Source: a virus. Taken from it: a stretch of 64,000 bases of DNA. Below are positions 39,901 through 49,087 of the stretch, piece after piece. The notes beneath the pieces are model-generated. The model searched no databases. It saw nothing but the letters and a program-made list of their open reading frames with translations, and was not told the origin of the DNA. The stretch spans positions 62,001-126,000 of the IMG/VR virus record IMGVR_UViG_3300017917_002228; one strand, 5' to 3'. Position numbers and translations under genes: made by a program. Each line of letters opens with the position of its first letter. Position 1 is the stretch's first letter.

Positions 39901-40263
39901 ATGGCAGCCCCTAATCTTTTAAATTTAACAACAGCAATTGGTGTAACAACATTTGCAAACGTTACACAGTCAGCGGCAAACGTAGTAACTAATCCTGCAG
40001 CAAGTAACAAAGCATTTAGGCTAAACAGTCTTATGTTTGTAAGCACTGGTGTTAACACATCTGTGACAGCTTATATTAACAGTCCTGGAAGAACACCTTC
40101 AAATACATTTGTGGTAGATGAGACTGTTCTAGTATCTAATGCTATATTTGTTGCATTAGATAAGAATACAGTAATATATTTACAAGAAGGTGAATCTCTA
40201 TTTGCTGTCGCAGCTGCAAATAATGCTGCTCATGCTATATTGACTTATGAGGATCTTTCATAA
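39901..40263 (+). CDS. small beta-sandwich protein, cassette D
   Basis: 120 residues. MAAPNLLNLTTAIGVTTFANVT, AFRLNSLMFVSTG and VIYLQEGESLFAVAAANNAAHAILTYE match the connector proteins of cassettes B and C. Its stop overlaps the next ATG. Confidence 0.75.
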   Translation: MAAPNLLNLTTAIGVTTFANVTQSAANVVTNPAASNKAFRLNSLMFVSTGVNTSVTAYINSPGRTPSNTFVVDETVLVSNAIFVALDKNTVIYLQEGESLFAVAAANNAAHAILTYEDLS

Positions 40264-42347
40264 TGCCTAATATGGGTTTTAGAGGCATATATGCTGGTGC
40301 TAATAGTGCAATAGGCGGTAGAATTATATCTGGCGATTTAATTCCTGCAATACGAGGTAATTTTTATCCTACCTATGCTATAGGATTTACACCTTCTGAT
40401 ACTAATTTTAACTACACAACACTATTACTTAAAGCTGTAGGCTCTAATACTCAACAAAACTATACTTTCCTAGATTCTTCTACTAATAATTTTACAGTCA
40501 CACGAAACGGTGATGTTACCCAAGGCTCATTTTCTCCTTACGGTTTAGATGACGGGTCATGGTCAGTTTACTTTGATGGTTCAGGAGATTATTTAAGCAA
40601 CGCTTCTGCTGCAGCAGCTAATTTTGGTACCGGTGATTTTACATTTGAATGTTGGGTATATTTTACAGATATGGCTTCCGCATCTTATTATCAAATATTT
40701 GCAGCATCTAATTCTACCGGTGGTTTTCAAATTTATAAAAATACAGGATCTTCTAACTTAGTTTGGGATATTAATTCTACAAGTACAGATTTAATAGCAA
40801 CTAATATTGTTGCAAATAGATGGTATCATATAGCAGTTACTAGAAGCGGCTCGACTGTAAGAACATTTTTAGATGGTGCATTGACTTATACGTATACAAA
40901 CAGTTTTAATTTTACTATTACTGGTGCATATATAGGAGCATTTCCCACTGGAGCTAGCTATTTTCCAGGCTATATAAGCAATTTGAGAATAGTTAAAGGG
41001 ACAGCAGTTTATACTTCTGCTTTTACACCTTCTACAACAGGTCTAACAGCTATTTCCGGTACGTCACTCTTAACATGTCAAAGCAATCGTTTCAGGGATA
41101 GTTCAACAAATAACTTTACTGTTACTCGAAACGGCGACACTAAAATATCTGCTATGACTCCATTTAATCAAAATGCTCCGTATACTACAACAACATATGG
41201 CGGATCAGCATTTTTTGATGGAACTGGAGATTATTTAAGCTGTGCTGCAAACACTGCATTTGCATTTGGCACTGGTGATTTTACAGTAGAAGCTTGGATT
41301 ATGAGAACTGGAGGTTCGGGTAATCAACCTATCATGCAAAGTGATGCAATCGGATCTTCTACAAATGATAAATGGTGGTTTGCTGTTGCAAGTGGAGGTT
41401 TATTTTTTGGTACACATGCAAGTGGTGGATTTAACGTAGTAACTACTACTACATTTAACGTTAACGAATGGTATCATGTAGCGGTTACTCGTTCTTCTGG
41501 TACTATGAGAATGTTTGTTAACGGTGCAAATACAGCATTTACTACTACCGGTACACCTAGCGGATATAGCTTATCACAAAATGGTCTAGTAATTGGTGGT
41601 ATGAGTACTCCTAGTTATTGGACGGGCTACATAAGTGATGCTCGTGTAATAAAAGGAACAGCGCTGTATACTAATAGTTTTACTATTCCTACTGCTCCTT
41701 TAACAGCAGTAGCTAATACCTCTTTATTATTTAATGCTTCAAATGCTGGTATAGTTGATGCAAGTAGAAAGTTTAATTTATACACAGATGGTGATGTTAA
41801 AGTAGCCACAAACATATTTAAATATGATAAATCTTTTGCATATGATGGTACTGGTGATATAGTTAAAGTTTTATCTCCTCCTGAAGAATTAAATCTAACT
41901 ACTGCTACATTTACTTTAGAGGCATGGGTATACGTATCATCACTGGCAGCAATTAGAGGTATAGCCGGTTGTGCAACTACTGCTATTGTTAATAATGCTA
42001 GTATTGATTGGGGCTTTAGAATTAATACTAATGGTACTGTATCTTTTCTAACATGTTCTAGTACTGCTATTTTACAGGTAACCTCTACAGCTACAGTACC
42101 TTTAAATACATGGGTTCATGTTGCTGTAGTAAGAGAAGATGCTACAGCAAACGTTTACGTTAACGGTGTTGGAGTATCAGGTACTGTACATGCAACTACA
42201 AATTCAAATAGAGGTGTATTTACTGTAGGGTCAATATCAGATATTAATCCTATGTTAGGTTATATTGAAGATTTACGACTAACTAAAAATTTCAAGCGAT
42301 ATACTGCTAACTTTACTCCTCCTACAGCTTCTCTACCTACACGATAA
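40263..42347 (+). CDS. triple-LamG adhesin, cassette D
   Basis: 694 residues with three LamG domains near residues 110, 320 and 535 (FTFECWVYF, FTVEAWIMR, FTLEAWVYV). By eye it is closer to the cassette B protein than to C: both share text such as FDGTGDYL, NASNAGIVDASRKF and NIFKYDKS/NVFKYDKS, and both end with FTPPT-SLPT. Candidate glycan-binding adhesin. Confidence 0.87.
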   Translation: MPNMGFRGIYAGANSAIGGRIISGDLIPAIRGNFYPTYAIGFTPSDTNFNYTTLLLKAVGSNTQQNYTFLDSSTNNFTVTRNGDVTQGSFSPYGLDDGSWSVYFDGSGDYLSNASAAAANFGTGDFTFECWVYFTDMASASYYQIFAASNSTGGFQIYKNTGSSNLVWDINSTSTDLIATNIVANRWYHIAVTRSGSTVRTFLDGALTYTYTNSFNFTITGAYIGAFPTGASYFPGYISNLRIVKGTAVYTSAFTPSTTGLTAISGTSLLTCQSNRFRDSSTNNFTVTRNGDTKISAMTPFNQNAPYTTTTYGGSAFFDGTGDYLSCAANTAFAFGTGDFTVEAWIMRTGGSGNQPIMQSDAIGSSTNDKWWFAVASGGLFFGTHASGGFNVVTTTTFNVNEWYHVAVTRSSGTMRMFVNGANTAFTTTGTPSGYSLSQNGLVIGGMSTPSYWTGYISDARVIKGTALYTNSFTIPTAPLTAVANTSLLFNASNAGIVDASRKFNLYTDGDVKVATNIFKYDKSFAYDGTGDIVKVLSPPEELNLTTATFTLEAWVYVSSLAAIRGIAGCATTAIVNNASIDWGFRINTNGTVSFLTCSSTAILQVTSTATVPLNTWVHVAVVREDATANVYVNGVGVSGTVHATTNSNRGVFTVGSISDINPMLGYIEDLRLTKNFKRYTANFTPPTASLPTR

Positions 42348-42350
42348 ATA
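42343..42350 (+). promoter_or_regulatory. T4-type late promoter
   Basis: GATAAATA overlapping the LamG stop codon, 19 bases before the ATG at 42370. Confidence 0.6.
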
Positions 42351-42369
42351 TTAATAAAAAGAGATATAG

Positions 42370-43362
42370 ATGTCTGGTAAAAAAATTGGTTCAGATCAAA
42401 TAGACGGTTCTAGAGGGTTTGTTCTCCCAACCTGGACTACGGCAGGTCGTCCTGCTAACCCTGTTAATGGTGCTATGGGATTTAATTCTAATACCGGTAC
42501 TATTGAGTGGTATAGTAACGCTTACTCTAATTGGTATGGTATTAATAGCGTTCCATCATCAAATATAGAATATCTTGTTGTTGCTGGAGGAGGAGCTGGA
42601 GGATCTGGGTCTGCAGGCGGAGGGGGAGCTGGTGGATTTAGAACTGGTAGTCAATCAGTTTCATCAGCTACGTCATTCACTGTGGTTGTAGGTGCTGGAG
42701 GAGCTGGTTCTACCACTACTCCTTTTGCAACTAACGGGGCAAATTCTTCTTTTGATGTTTTTGTCTCTAATGGTGGAGGAAGAGGTGGAACTAGAGCAAC
42801 ACCTGATGTAGCACCAGCAACAGGTGGATCAGGAGGTGGAGGATTAGGTGATTTAGCAGCAACTTCTGCAGGTGCTGTTGGTAATACTCCAAGCACTACA
42901 CCATCACAGGGAAATCAAGGCGGAAGCAATTTAAACGGCGGGGGTTATGGGTCCGGAGGGGGAGGAGGTGCCGGAAGTGCTGGTGGTACTGCAAGCGGCT
43001 CTCTTTCTGGCAATGGTGGTGATGGTGCATATAATTCATTCTCAGGAGCAAACACAGCTTATGCAGGAGGAGGTGGTGGTGGGTCATCTGACAATGGCGC
43101 CACAAGAGGTACAGGCGGTGTAGGTGGTGGAGGTAATGGAGGCACTAGCGGTTCTGGAAGCCCTGGTGCTACAAACAGTGGAGGAGGCGGCGGAGGAGCT
43201 GGAGGGGCTGTAGGTGGTGGAAAGACTGGAGGTAACGGTGGTTCTGGTATAGTTATAGTTAGATATCAAGGAAACCAAAAAGCAACTGGCGGTACAGTAA
43301 CTAGTGCAGGTGGTTATACTGTACACACCTTTACAAGCTCAGGTACCTTTACTACGTATTAA
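42370..43362 (+). CDS. glycine-rich adhesin, cassette D
   Basis: 330 residues. A lead different from the other cassettes (GSDQIDGSRGFVLPTWTTAGRP, with NGAMGFNSNTGTIEWYSN, a common phage fibre element), then EYLVVAGGGAGGSG, a glycine-rich core and VIVRYQGNQKATGG with VHTFTSSGTFTTY, the same end as the double adhesin at 32647. It closes the cassette array. Confidence 0.85.
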   Translation: MSGKKIGSDQIDGSRGFVLPTWTTAGRPANPVNGAMGFNSNTGTIEWYSNAYSNWYGINSVPSSNIEYLVVAGGGAGGSGSAGGGGAGGFRTGSQSVSSATSFTVVVGAGGAGSTTTPFATNGANSSFDVFVSNGGGRGGTRATPDVAPATGGSGGGGLGDLAATSAGAVGNTPSTTPSQGNQGGSNLNGGGYGSGGGGGAGSAGGTASGSLSGNGGDGAYNSFSGANTAYAGGGGGGSSDNGATRGTGGVGGGGNGGTSGSGSPGATNSGGGGGGAGGAVGGGKTGGNGGSGIVIVRYQGNQKATGGTVTSAGGYTVHTFTSSGTFTTY

Positions 43363-43363
43363 T

Positions 43364-43371
43364 AATAAATA
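43364..43371 (+). promoter_or_regulatory. putative late promoter
   Basis: AATAAATA, nine bases before the ATG at 43381. The leader would be very short, so this is less certain than the others. Confidence 0.35.
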
Positions 43372-43380
43372 GGTTATATT

Positions 43381-46113
43381 ATGTCAGAACCATATATGAA
43401 TAGACCATTAAGTCCAGGAAGAAAAATGGAAAGTCCAAATAAGACTAAAGATAAAAAGCTTAAGACCACTAAGGTCAAGGATGAGATTTCTGAAAAAGGT
43501 CGTACCATAGATGGTAACAGACCTGATCAGATAATTATTAATCCAGTACAAGAAGCTGTTGAAAAGCGTGCAGTATTTGCATATGGACGTTTTAACCCAC
43601 CTACAACTGGACATGAAAAGCTTATTCATAAGGTAGAATCAGTAGCAAAAGAACAAGGCGCGCAAGCCCATATTGTAGCATCTCATTCTGAAGGTAAGTC
43701 TAAAGATCCACTCCCTAAAGAAAAGAAGGTTGAGTATCTTAAAAAAGTAGCCGCTAAAGGCACTCACGTATCTCATTCAACAAGCGAACATCCTACTCTT
43801 CTACATCAGTTATCAAAGTTACATAAAAGCGGTGTAGAACATGTTACTCTAGTTTCAGATAAAGAAAAAGAGTTCGGTGATCTAGTACACAAGTATAATG
43901 GTGTAGAAGGAAGACACGGACATTTTAATTTTAAAACTATCAAGTCAGTATCGTCTGGTATGAGAGATCCAGATGCAGAAGGCACTGAAGGCATCTCTGG
44001 TACTAAGATGAGAGCTCATGCTCGTTCTGGTAATATGGAAGAATTTAAAAAAGGTCTTCCTACAGCTCTCCATAAGCATGCAGAAGAAATAGCCAAACAT
44101 ATTAGATCAGTAAAAGAAGATATTGATGAAGAGTTTGAAGATTTCTTAGATGAGTCTATCTCAATGGCTTCTCGTCTCAAAAAAGCATCATCAATGAGAA
44201 GATATGAGGCTAAGTTACAAGCAGCCCGTAAACGTTCTATGATGAGAAGAGCTGGCACTAAGGTAATTACTCAACGTGCTACTAAACTCGCTATTGGTAA
44301 GATGAAGACTAGATTTGCTGGTGGAAGAGATCCTAGCACTTTATCTGCAATGGAAAAACAAAGAATAGAAGATATAGTTCATAAGCGTAAACAGGCTGTT
44401 CGCCGTTTAGCTATGAGATTGATTCCTACAGTTCGTAAGACAGAAGCTCAACGTCTTATGAAACATATTCATGTTCAAGAAGAAACATATACTGTTGATA
44501 TGGATCTTATGAATGAATTATATGATGTTGCTCTAGAAGAAGTTAACTCGGTAGGAGCTGGTGGTTTTAGAGGTATGGGTAACGTAACTGGTAATGTTGG
44601 TATGGAAGGATCTCCAGTCAACAATTATACTTTATTTAACGCTGATAACGCAGATACCAGAAGTGATGAGCTTAAAAAAATAAAGAAGATGTTCCATGAT
44701 AAGCATCATGCTTCTAAAGCTGTCAAAGAAGAGTTAGAAGAAAACTTTATGGATGGTAAGAATCCAGAAGATAAAGGTGATATGGCTCGCCATGGTCTAA
44801 AAGGTAAGTCAATATCTCAGCTTAAGAAGATTAGATCTTCTGATGATGCTTCTCCTAGAAAGAAGCAACTAGCTCACTGGTATATTAATATGCACAAGGA
44901 AGAAATAGATCGTGCAAATACACATGCACGAGATGAAGGCACTTCTTCTTTAGTTGACATTTATGCTAAGGATACACCAGGACAGGGTAAAAAGCAAGTT
45001 AAAGAAGATACTGATAGAACTGCTTTTGTTTATATGGCTCCTCAGCCTCCTAAAGAGATATTTGCCCAGTGTGGTTCTTGTGCGCACTTTATGCCTGAAT
45101 CACAAAGATGTACTTTGTTTGGTAAAGACGATAAGGTAGTAGCAGAAGCATCTTGTACTCTTTATGCACATGGTGTTCCATCAGACGAACAAGAGATTTT
45201 AGAATCTACTACACCAAAAGAAGCTGGTTACGTAACTGGCAAGGTACGTTGTGAGAATTGCTCTTGGTTTGATGAAGAAAAAAGTACTTGTGGTTTATTC
45301 CAATCACTCAATAAGAAGATGAAAGATACATTTAAGCTTCAAGAAAAAGTAGACAAGTACGGATGCTGTAACGGTTTTTATCGTAAAGAAGAAGAGATGT
45401 CTGAAGATATTAACGTTCTATTCCAAGAAGCAGTCAAGGCTACTGACAAAGAAGCTATTCCACGCTCTGGTCAACCAAGAAAATCTATTGACTACGTAGT
45501 ACGTTCACAGGTTAATAGATTTGTTTCTGATAAGCCTTATCGTCAACAAGCTCTGCAAAAACAAAAGATTGACGAAGAGGTAATCGAAGAAGAAAAGCCA
45601 GTATGGGAAAAAGAGCCTCCTAAAGATGGTGGTAGTAAATTATCCCCAGCAGCAAAAGCAAAAGCAAAGGCTCGTGCAAAGGCAGCAGGTCGTCCTTATC
45701 CAAACTTAGTAGACAATATGTGGGCTGCTAAGAATGAAGAGGTAGAAGATGAAGGCTGTCCTCTTCTAGATGAAGATTATGAAGAAGAACTTCATGAGTA
45801 TATCGAAGAAGATTTTATTCCAACAGGTACCGAGCTCTATGAGAGCTGGGGAGAGCTTACAGAAGAAGCAGTAAAGAATGGTAAGAGAGTTCAGCTTAAT
45901 AAACCATTCCTAACACCTGGTGGTCCAAAGAAGAGAGCTGTTTATGTTAGACATCCAGAAACTGGCAACATTGTTAAAGTTGGTTTTGGTGATCCTAACA
46001 TGAGAATTAAGAAATCTAATCCTGAAAGACGTAAGTCATTTAGAGCTAGACATAATTGTGAAAATCCTGGACCTAAACATAAGGCCAGATATTGGTCATG
46101 TAAAGCATGGTAA
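43381..46113 (+). CDS. multidomain nucleotidyltransferase / Cys-cluster protein
   Basis: 910 residues. Residues about 65-245 are a cytidylyltransferase-like domain: FAYGRFNPPTTGHEKL (HxGH-type site, here TTGH) and EGISGTKMRAHAR (ISxTxxR-type). A basic helical region follows. Two four-Cys clusters come next (CGSCAHFMPESQRC...SCTLYAHG and CENCSWFDEEKSTC...GCCNGF), resembling high-potential iron-sulfur or zinc modules. The end holds AKAKARAKAAGRPYPNLVDN and VYVRHPETGNIVKVGFGDPN...RHNCENPGPKHKARYWSCKAW, a domain common in T4-like phage virion proteins. Probably a virion-associated protein with an enzymatic head. Confidence 0.75.
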   Translation: MSEPYMNRPLSPGRKMESPNKTKDKKLKTTKVKDEISEKGRTIDGNRPDQIIINPVQEAVEKRAVFAYGRFNPPTTGHEKLIHKVESVAKEQGAQAHIVASHSEGKSKDPLPKEKKVEYLKKVAAKGTHVSHSTSEHPTLLHQLSKLHKSGVEHVTLVSDKEKEFGDLVHKYNGVEGRHGHFNFKTIKSVSSGMRDPDAEGTEGISGTKMRAHARSGNMEEFKKGLPTALHKHAEEIAKHIRSVKEDIDEEFEDFLDESISMASRLKKASSMRRYEAKLQAARKRSMMRRAGTKVITQRATKLAIGKMKTRFAGGRDPSTLSAMEKQRIEDIVHKRKQAVRRLAMRLIPTVRKTEAQRLMKHIHVQEETYTVDMDLMNELYDVALEEVNSVGAGGFRGMGNVTGNVGMEGSPVNNYTLFNADNADTRSDELKKIKKMFHDKHHASKAVKEELEENFMDGKNPEDKGDMARHGLKGKSISQLKKIRSSDDASPRKKQLAHWYINMHKEEIDRANTHARDEGTSSLVDIYAKDTPGQGKKQVKEDTDRTAFVYMAPQPPKEIFAQCGSCAHFMPESQRCTLFGKDDKVVAEASCTLYAHGVPSDEQEILESTTPKEAGYVTGKVRCENCSWFDEEKSTCGLFQSLNKKMKDTFKLQEKVDKYGCCNGFYRKEEEMSEDINVLFQEAVKATDKEAIPRSGQPRKSIDYVVRSQVNRFVSDKPYRQQALQKQKIDEEVIEEEKPVWEKEPPKDGGSKLSPAAKAKAKARAKAAGRPYPNLVDNMWAAKNEEVEDEGCPLLDEDYEEELHEYIEEDFIPTGTELYESWGELTEEAVKNGKRVQLNKPFLTPGGPKKRAVYVRHPETGNIVKVGFGDPNMRIKKSNPERRKSFRARHNCENPGPKHKARYWSCKAW

Positions 46114-46139
46114 AATAATAATAACAAAAAAGGTGTATC

Positions 46140-46574
46140 ATGGAACAACTAATAGAAAAAATGAAAGTATTACTAGCAACTCAGTTTGCTTTTTATCTCA
46201 AAGTCCATTCTTTTCATTGGAATGTAACTGGACCTAACTTTCCGCAATATCATGATTTTTGGGGTGATCTTTATGGAGAGCTTCACGGAGCTATTGATGA
46301 TATAGCCGAACATATAAGAGCAATCCAAGGTTTTGCTCCTGGTGCTTTAGCACGTATGCAGTCACTATCTAGAGTATCGGATCAGATAGAGGTTCCTAAT
46401 GCTGCAGAAATGTTTAGAATAGCACTTATAGATAATAATACTATGATAGCTGTATTAACTGATGCGTTTAGAGAAGCAGAAGCAGCAGGTGAAGTGGGTC
46501 TTGCTAATTTCCTACAAGATCGTATTGATATCCACAAGAAACACGGCTGGATGTTGAGAGCTACAGCTTCATAA
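46140..46574 (+). CDS. dps: Dps-family ferritin-like protein
   Basis: 144 residues; AAAAGGTG upstream. A four-helix bundle with the complete Dps ferroxidase pattern: FHWNV (H26), YHDFW (H38), then IDDIAEHIRAIQG (D53 and E57). The spacings of 12, 15 and 4 are exactly those of E. coli Dps. Dps dodecamers oxidise and store iron and can bind DNA. Here it sits between virion genes, so it may protect phage DNA from Fenton damage or be carried in the particle; no basic DNA-binding tail is visible. Confidence 0.9.
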   Translation: MEQLIEKMKVLLATQFAFYLKVHSFHWNVTGPNFPQYHDFWGDLYGELHGAIDDIAEHIRAIQGFAPGALARMQSLSRVSDQIEVPNAAEMFRIALIDNNTMIAVLTDAFREAEAAGEVGLANFLQDRIDIHKKHGWMLRATAS

Positions 46575-46577
46575 ATA
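46570..46577 (+). promoter_or_regulatory. T4-type late promoter
   Basis: CATAAATA overlapping the dps stop codon, 39 bases before the ATG at 46616. Confidence 0.6.
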
Positions 46578-46615
46578 CTATACGTGAATACGTATAATTA
46601 TAAAGGGGAAAACAT

Positions 46616-47461
46616 ATGTCTCAATGGGGCAAAACAGATAACGCAGCTAACTCAGTACTTTGGGGCGTTTCAGGTTTTAATAAAACCGCTAACTCAGTAA
46701 ACCAGACAGACTTCTATAATAATACCACGATTGGTGCTTTTGTAACCAATCTACAAGTAGGTCAGTTTGCTGTAGACACAACTGAAATGGGCTTAAATTC
46801 AGGTAACGTAGCCCAGATCTTTATTACATCTGCAGGTTCAGGATACACTGCTAACGGTAATCTAACATTTACCGGTGGTGGCGGTTCTGGTGCTTCTGCT
46901 AATGCTGTTGCTAATAACACAGGTAAGATTGAATCAATCAATATTGTTTCTGTTGGTTCTTCTTATGAAACCAATCCAACAGTAGCAATTTCTGCACCTG
47001 TTGCAACTACATTTAATGCTAACTCAGCGGTTACAGCTGGTGCTGGTGGTGGTGCTAATAGCGTTATTGCATTATCAACTGCTGGTGTATTTGTTGTAAA
47101 TGATCCTATCATCTACGCAGTTGCTGCTGGTAATACAGCTCTAGCCGGTTTAACATCTGGCACAACATACTACGTACAGTTTGCTAACGTCACACACGTT
47201 GCACTATCTCAGACAGTAGGCGGTGCAAGAATTACACTAACTAAAGGTCTAACAGAAACTGGTCACTCACTACAGGGTGCTACAGCTACTGCTTATGCTG
47301 TTGTTGGTGGTGCTAACAACAAGGGTGTTCAACACGCCGGTTGGGTAGTTAGAAAAGTAGGTACTGGTGGCCGCGCTGGCCGTGTCCAGTATGAAACATT
47401 AGTCGCTATGGGTTCAATTGCATCTGATGGTTCAGATGATACAATTCTACCTGATGCTTAA
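46616..47461 (+). CDS. virion structural protein
   Basis: 281 residues with AGGGGAAAAC before the ATG. The start MSQWGKTDNAANSVLWGVSGFNK and the motifs TEMGLNSGNV, FITSAGSGYTANGNLTFTGG, GGARITLTKGLTETGHSLQG and HAGWVVRKVGTGGRAGRVQYETLV are those of a structural protein found in many T4-like aquatic phages. Beta-rich and secreted-like in composition. Precise location in the particle unknown. Confidence 0.8.
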   Translation: MSQWGKTDNAANSVLWGVSGFNKTANSVNQTDFYNNTTIGAFVTNLQVGQFAVDTTEMGLNSGNVAQIFITSAGSGYTANGNLTFTGGGGSGASANAVANNTGKIESINIVSVGSSYETNPTVAISAPVATTFNANSAVTAGAGGGANSVIALSTAGVFVVNDPIIYAVAAGNTALAGLTSGTTYYVQFANVTHVALSQTVGGARITLTKGLTETGHSLQGATATAYAVVGGANNKGVQHAGWVVRKVGTGGRAGRVQYETLVAMGSIASDGSDDTILPDA

Positions 47462-47484
47462 TTGATATAAAGAGGGCGCATCAT

Positions 47485-47823
47485 ATGCCTAAGATTTCAG
47501 AATTAACCGCAATCAGTAATGTCAGCACAGATGATCTAATGCTGGTTGTTAATGATCCAGGTGGTGCGCCCTCTTCTAATAAAATTACAGTACAAGGTTT
47601 TGCTACTGCTGTTACAGGAATGCTACGCTATGCTAATAGCACTGTAACAGGTACTGTAAGAACTGGAGAATATCTTACAGCCAACAGTACCGGCTATCTA
47701 ACGTTATCTTTTAACAATCTTCCAGGCCCATATGCGAATGATGCTGTTGCAAACACAGCAGGAGTTTCTCAATTTGGAATATATTATGATAGCTCAGGTA
47801 ATGTTAAAATTAGATTAACGTAA
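47485..47823 (+). CDS. small tail-fibre-like protein
   Basis: 112 residues. MPKISELTAISNVSTDDLMLVVNDPGGAPSSNKITV is the common phage fibre N-terminal motif (P-K-I-S-E-L...D-D-L). A beta-rich remainder ends FGIYYDSSGNVKIRL. It lies between structural genes and ends one base before the next ATG. Probably an adaptor or minor fibre. Confidence 0.75.
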   Translation: MPKISELTAISNVSTDDLMLVVNDPGGAPSSNKITVQGFATAVTGMLRYANSTVTGTVRTGEYLTANSTGYLTLSFNNLPGPYANDAVANTAGVSQFGIYYDSSGNVKIRLT

Positions 47824-47824
47824 T

Positions 47825-48217
47825 ATGCATGATAGGCTAGACGAAGCTAATTTTCTTCTCTACGCAGCGAAACATTATGAGAACCCTCAGTGTCACGATA
47901 CTGTTGAATTCTATGATGATTTGAAACGTATTAAATATATTAAGCGCCTCTTCAATAGATATCAAGAAGAAGGTGATCTTAAAGAACGGCTAATTCTCAA
48001 TCATATTATAGTGCTTAATAACGTTTTTGGTCCTATACCAACAGCGCGTATGTTATTTTTAAAGTGTAAAGGTATGGAAGAGCTTCTTAAACCATTCCTA
48101 CTATTCCTTAATATATTACCTGAAAAAATAGAAGGTATAGGAATAGAAAATAAAATTATAAATACTAAAGACATACAAACTAATCAAGAAATATTAGCAC
48201 GTCTAAGGAATATCTAA
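47825..48217 (+). CDS. DUF7207-like conserved phage protein
   Basis: 130 residues. EANFLLYAAKHYENPQCHDTVEFYDDLKRIKYIKRLFNRYQEEGDLKERLILNHIIVL-type text is a strongly conserved helical pattern of T4-like phages, which I associate with the DUF7207 family. Its position in a structural block suggests an assembly or minor head/tail role. The stop overlaps the next start (TAATG). Confidence 0.75.
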   Translation: MHDRLDEANFLLYAAKHYENPQCHDTVEFYDDLKRIKYIKRLFNRYQEEGDLKERLILNHIIVLNNVFGPIPTARMLFLKCKGMEELLKPFLLFLNILPEKIEGIGIENKIINTKDIQTNQEILARLRNI

Positions 48218-48741
48218 TGCTTATCGATGCATATCTTACATACCAGTTTATAAAGAAGCTCGTTACACCTTTTGAAGATATGCCTGCTTATAAGCTTGGT
48301 CTTATCGATAAGGATGGCAATTTCCTAAGACCCCGTAAATATTATAGCCCAGAAGATAAAAAAGCTCTAGGCTATTTTGATGTGCTCATTATTAATCTTA
48401 AAAAGCTTATTTCTAAACTTCCAGGTGGTAGTGCAAGAATAGGTACTATTGCAGCTGCAATGTTATTACTGAAATCTGATCCTAAGAAGAGAGTAATGGA
48501 AAGTGCAGATGGTGAGTTAGATTGTTCATGGTTAGAAGAAGAATATATTAAGTATGTAAAAGCACTAGAAGAAGATGCTCCTCCTGTTAATGCTACTGCA
48601 GGTGTTGCAGGTTTGACTCCTGACAGTCTAAAGATTCCAGAAAAAGCTCGTAAGAAGTATAAAGCCGCTAATGCAGCAGGATCTCCTGACGGCGTTTTAA
48701 AAAGAAACGTACCAGATGTTGACTCTTCTAGGGCCCTATAA
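48217..48741 (+). CDS. conserved phage protein of unknown function
   Basis: 174 residues. The start LIDAYLTYQFIKKLVTPFEDMPAYKLGLIDKDGNFLRPRKYYSPEDKKALGYFDVL and the hydrophobic ARIGTIAAAMLLL segment (about residues 83-95) recur in T4-like phages next to DUF7207. Pro/Ala-rich C-terminus. Function not established. It overlaps the spanin gene by 26 bases. Confidence 0.7.
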   Translation: MLIDAYLTYQFIKKLVTPFEDMPAYKLGLIDKDGNFLRPRKYYSPEDKKALGYFDVLIINLKKLISKLPGGSARIGTIAAAMLLLKSDPKKRVMESADGELDCSWLEEEYIKYVKALEEDAPPVNATAGVAGLTPDSLKIPEKARKKYKAANAAGSPDGVLKRNVPDVDSSRAL

Positions 48742-49087
48742 GTGGCCAGCCATTATAGGCGCTGTATTAGTAGGGTTGCTAGCTCTTTGGGGCTACCTTG
48801 CTATTCGCGACTATAATACTGAACAAAGAGCACTTGCTGAGTTTAATCGTAAACAGCTTGAACAAGTAGTTCAACAACAGCAGCAATATATCAAACAGCT
48901 TGAGCAAATAGGTGAAATGCAAAGAGAACTATCTAAGTCTCTACAAGCAAAAAACGATGAGCTCAATAGTAAGATTGATAATATACAGAAAGAACTAGAA
49001 GTTAAAGCTCCTGGTGCTCAAAATCAATCATCACCTTATTTAAAAGAAACTATCAATCAGCTTAATAAAACATTTGGTCCTAAATGA
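48716..49087 (+). CDS. inner-membrane spanin (Rz-like)
   Basis: 123 residues. N-terminal membrane segment at about residues 9-30 (WPAIIGAVLVGLLALWGYLAI), then a long coiled coil through the periplasm (NRKQLEQVVQQQQQYIKQLEQIGEMQRELSKSL). Paired with the lipoprotein gene that overlaps its stop by ATGA, this is the i-spanin/o-spanin layout: the two proteins join and fuse inner and outer membranes in the last step of lysis. Spanins are recognised by architecture, so the call rests on topology and gene order. Confidence 0.8.
   Translation: MLTLLGPYKWPAIIGAVLVGLLALWGYLAIRDYNTEQRALAEFNRKQLEQVVQQQQQYIKQLEQIGEMQRELSKSLQAKNDELNSKIDNIQKELEVKAPGAQNQSSPYLKETINQLNKTFGPK

Noticed and set aside
42651-43326. 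Minus-strand open frames rich in Pro or Ser/Thr
   Set aside because: They are complements of glycine-rich coding DNA (GGN reads as NCC), a known artefact of this composition.
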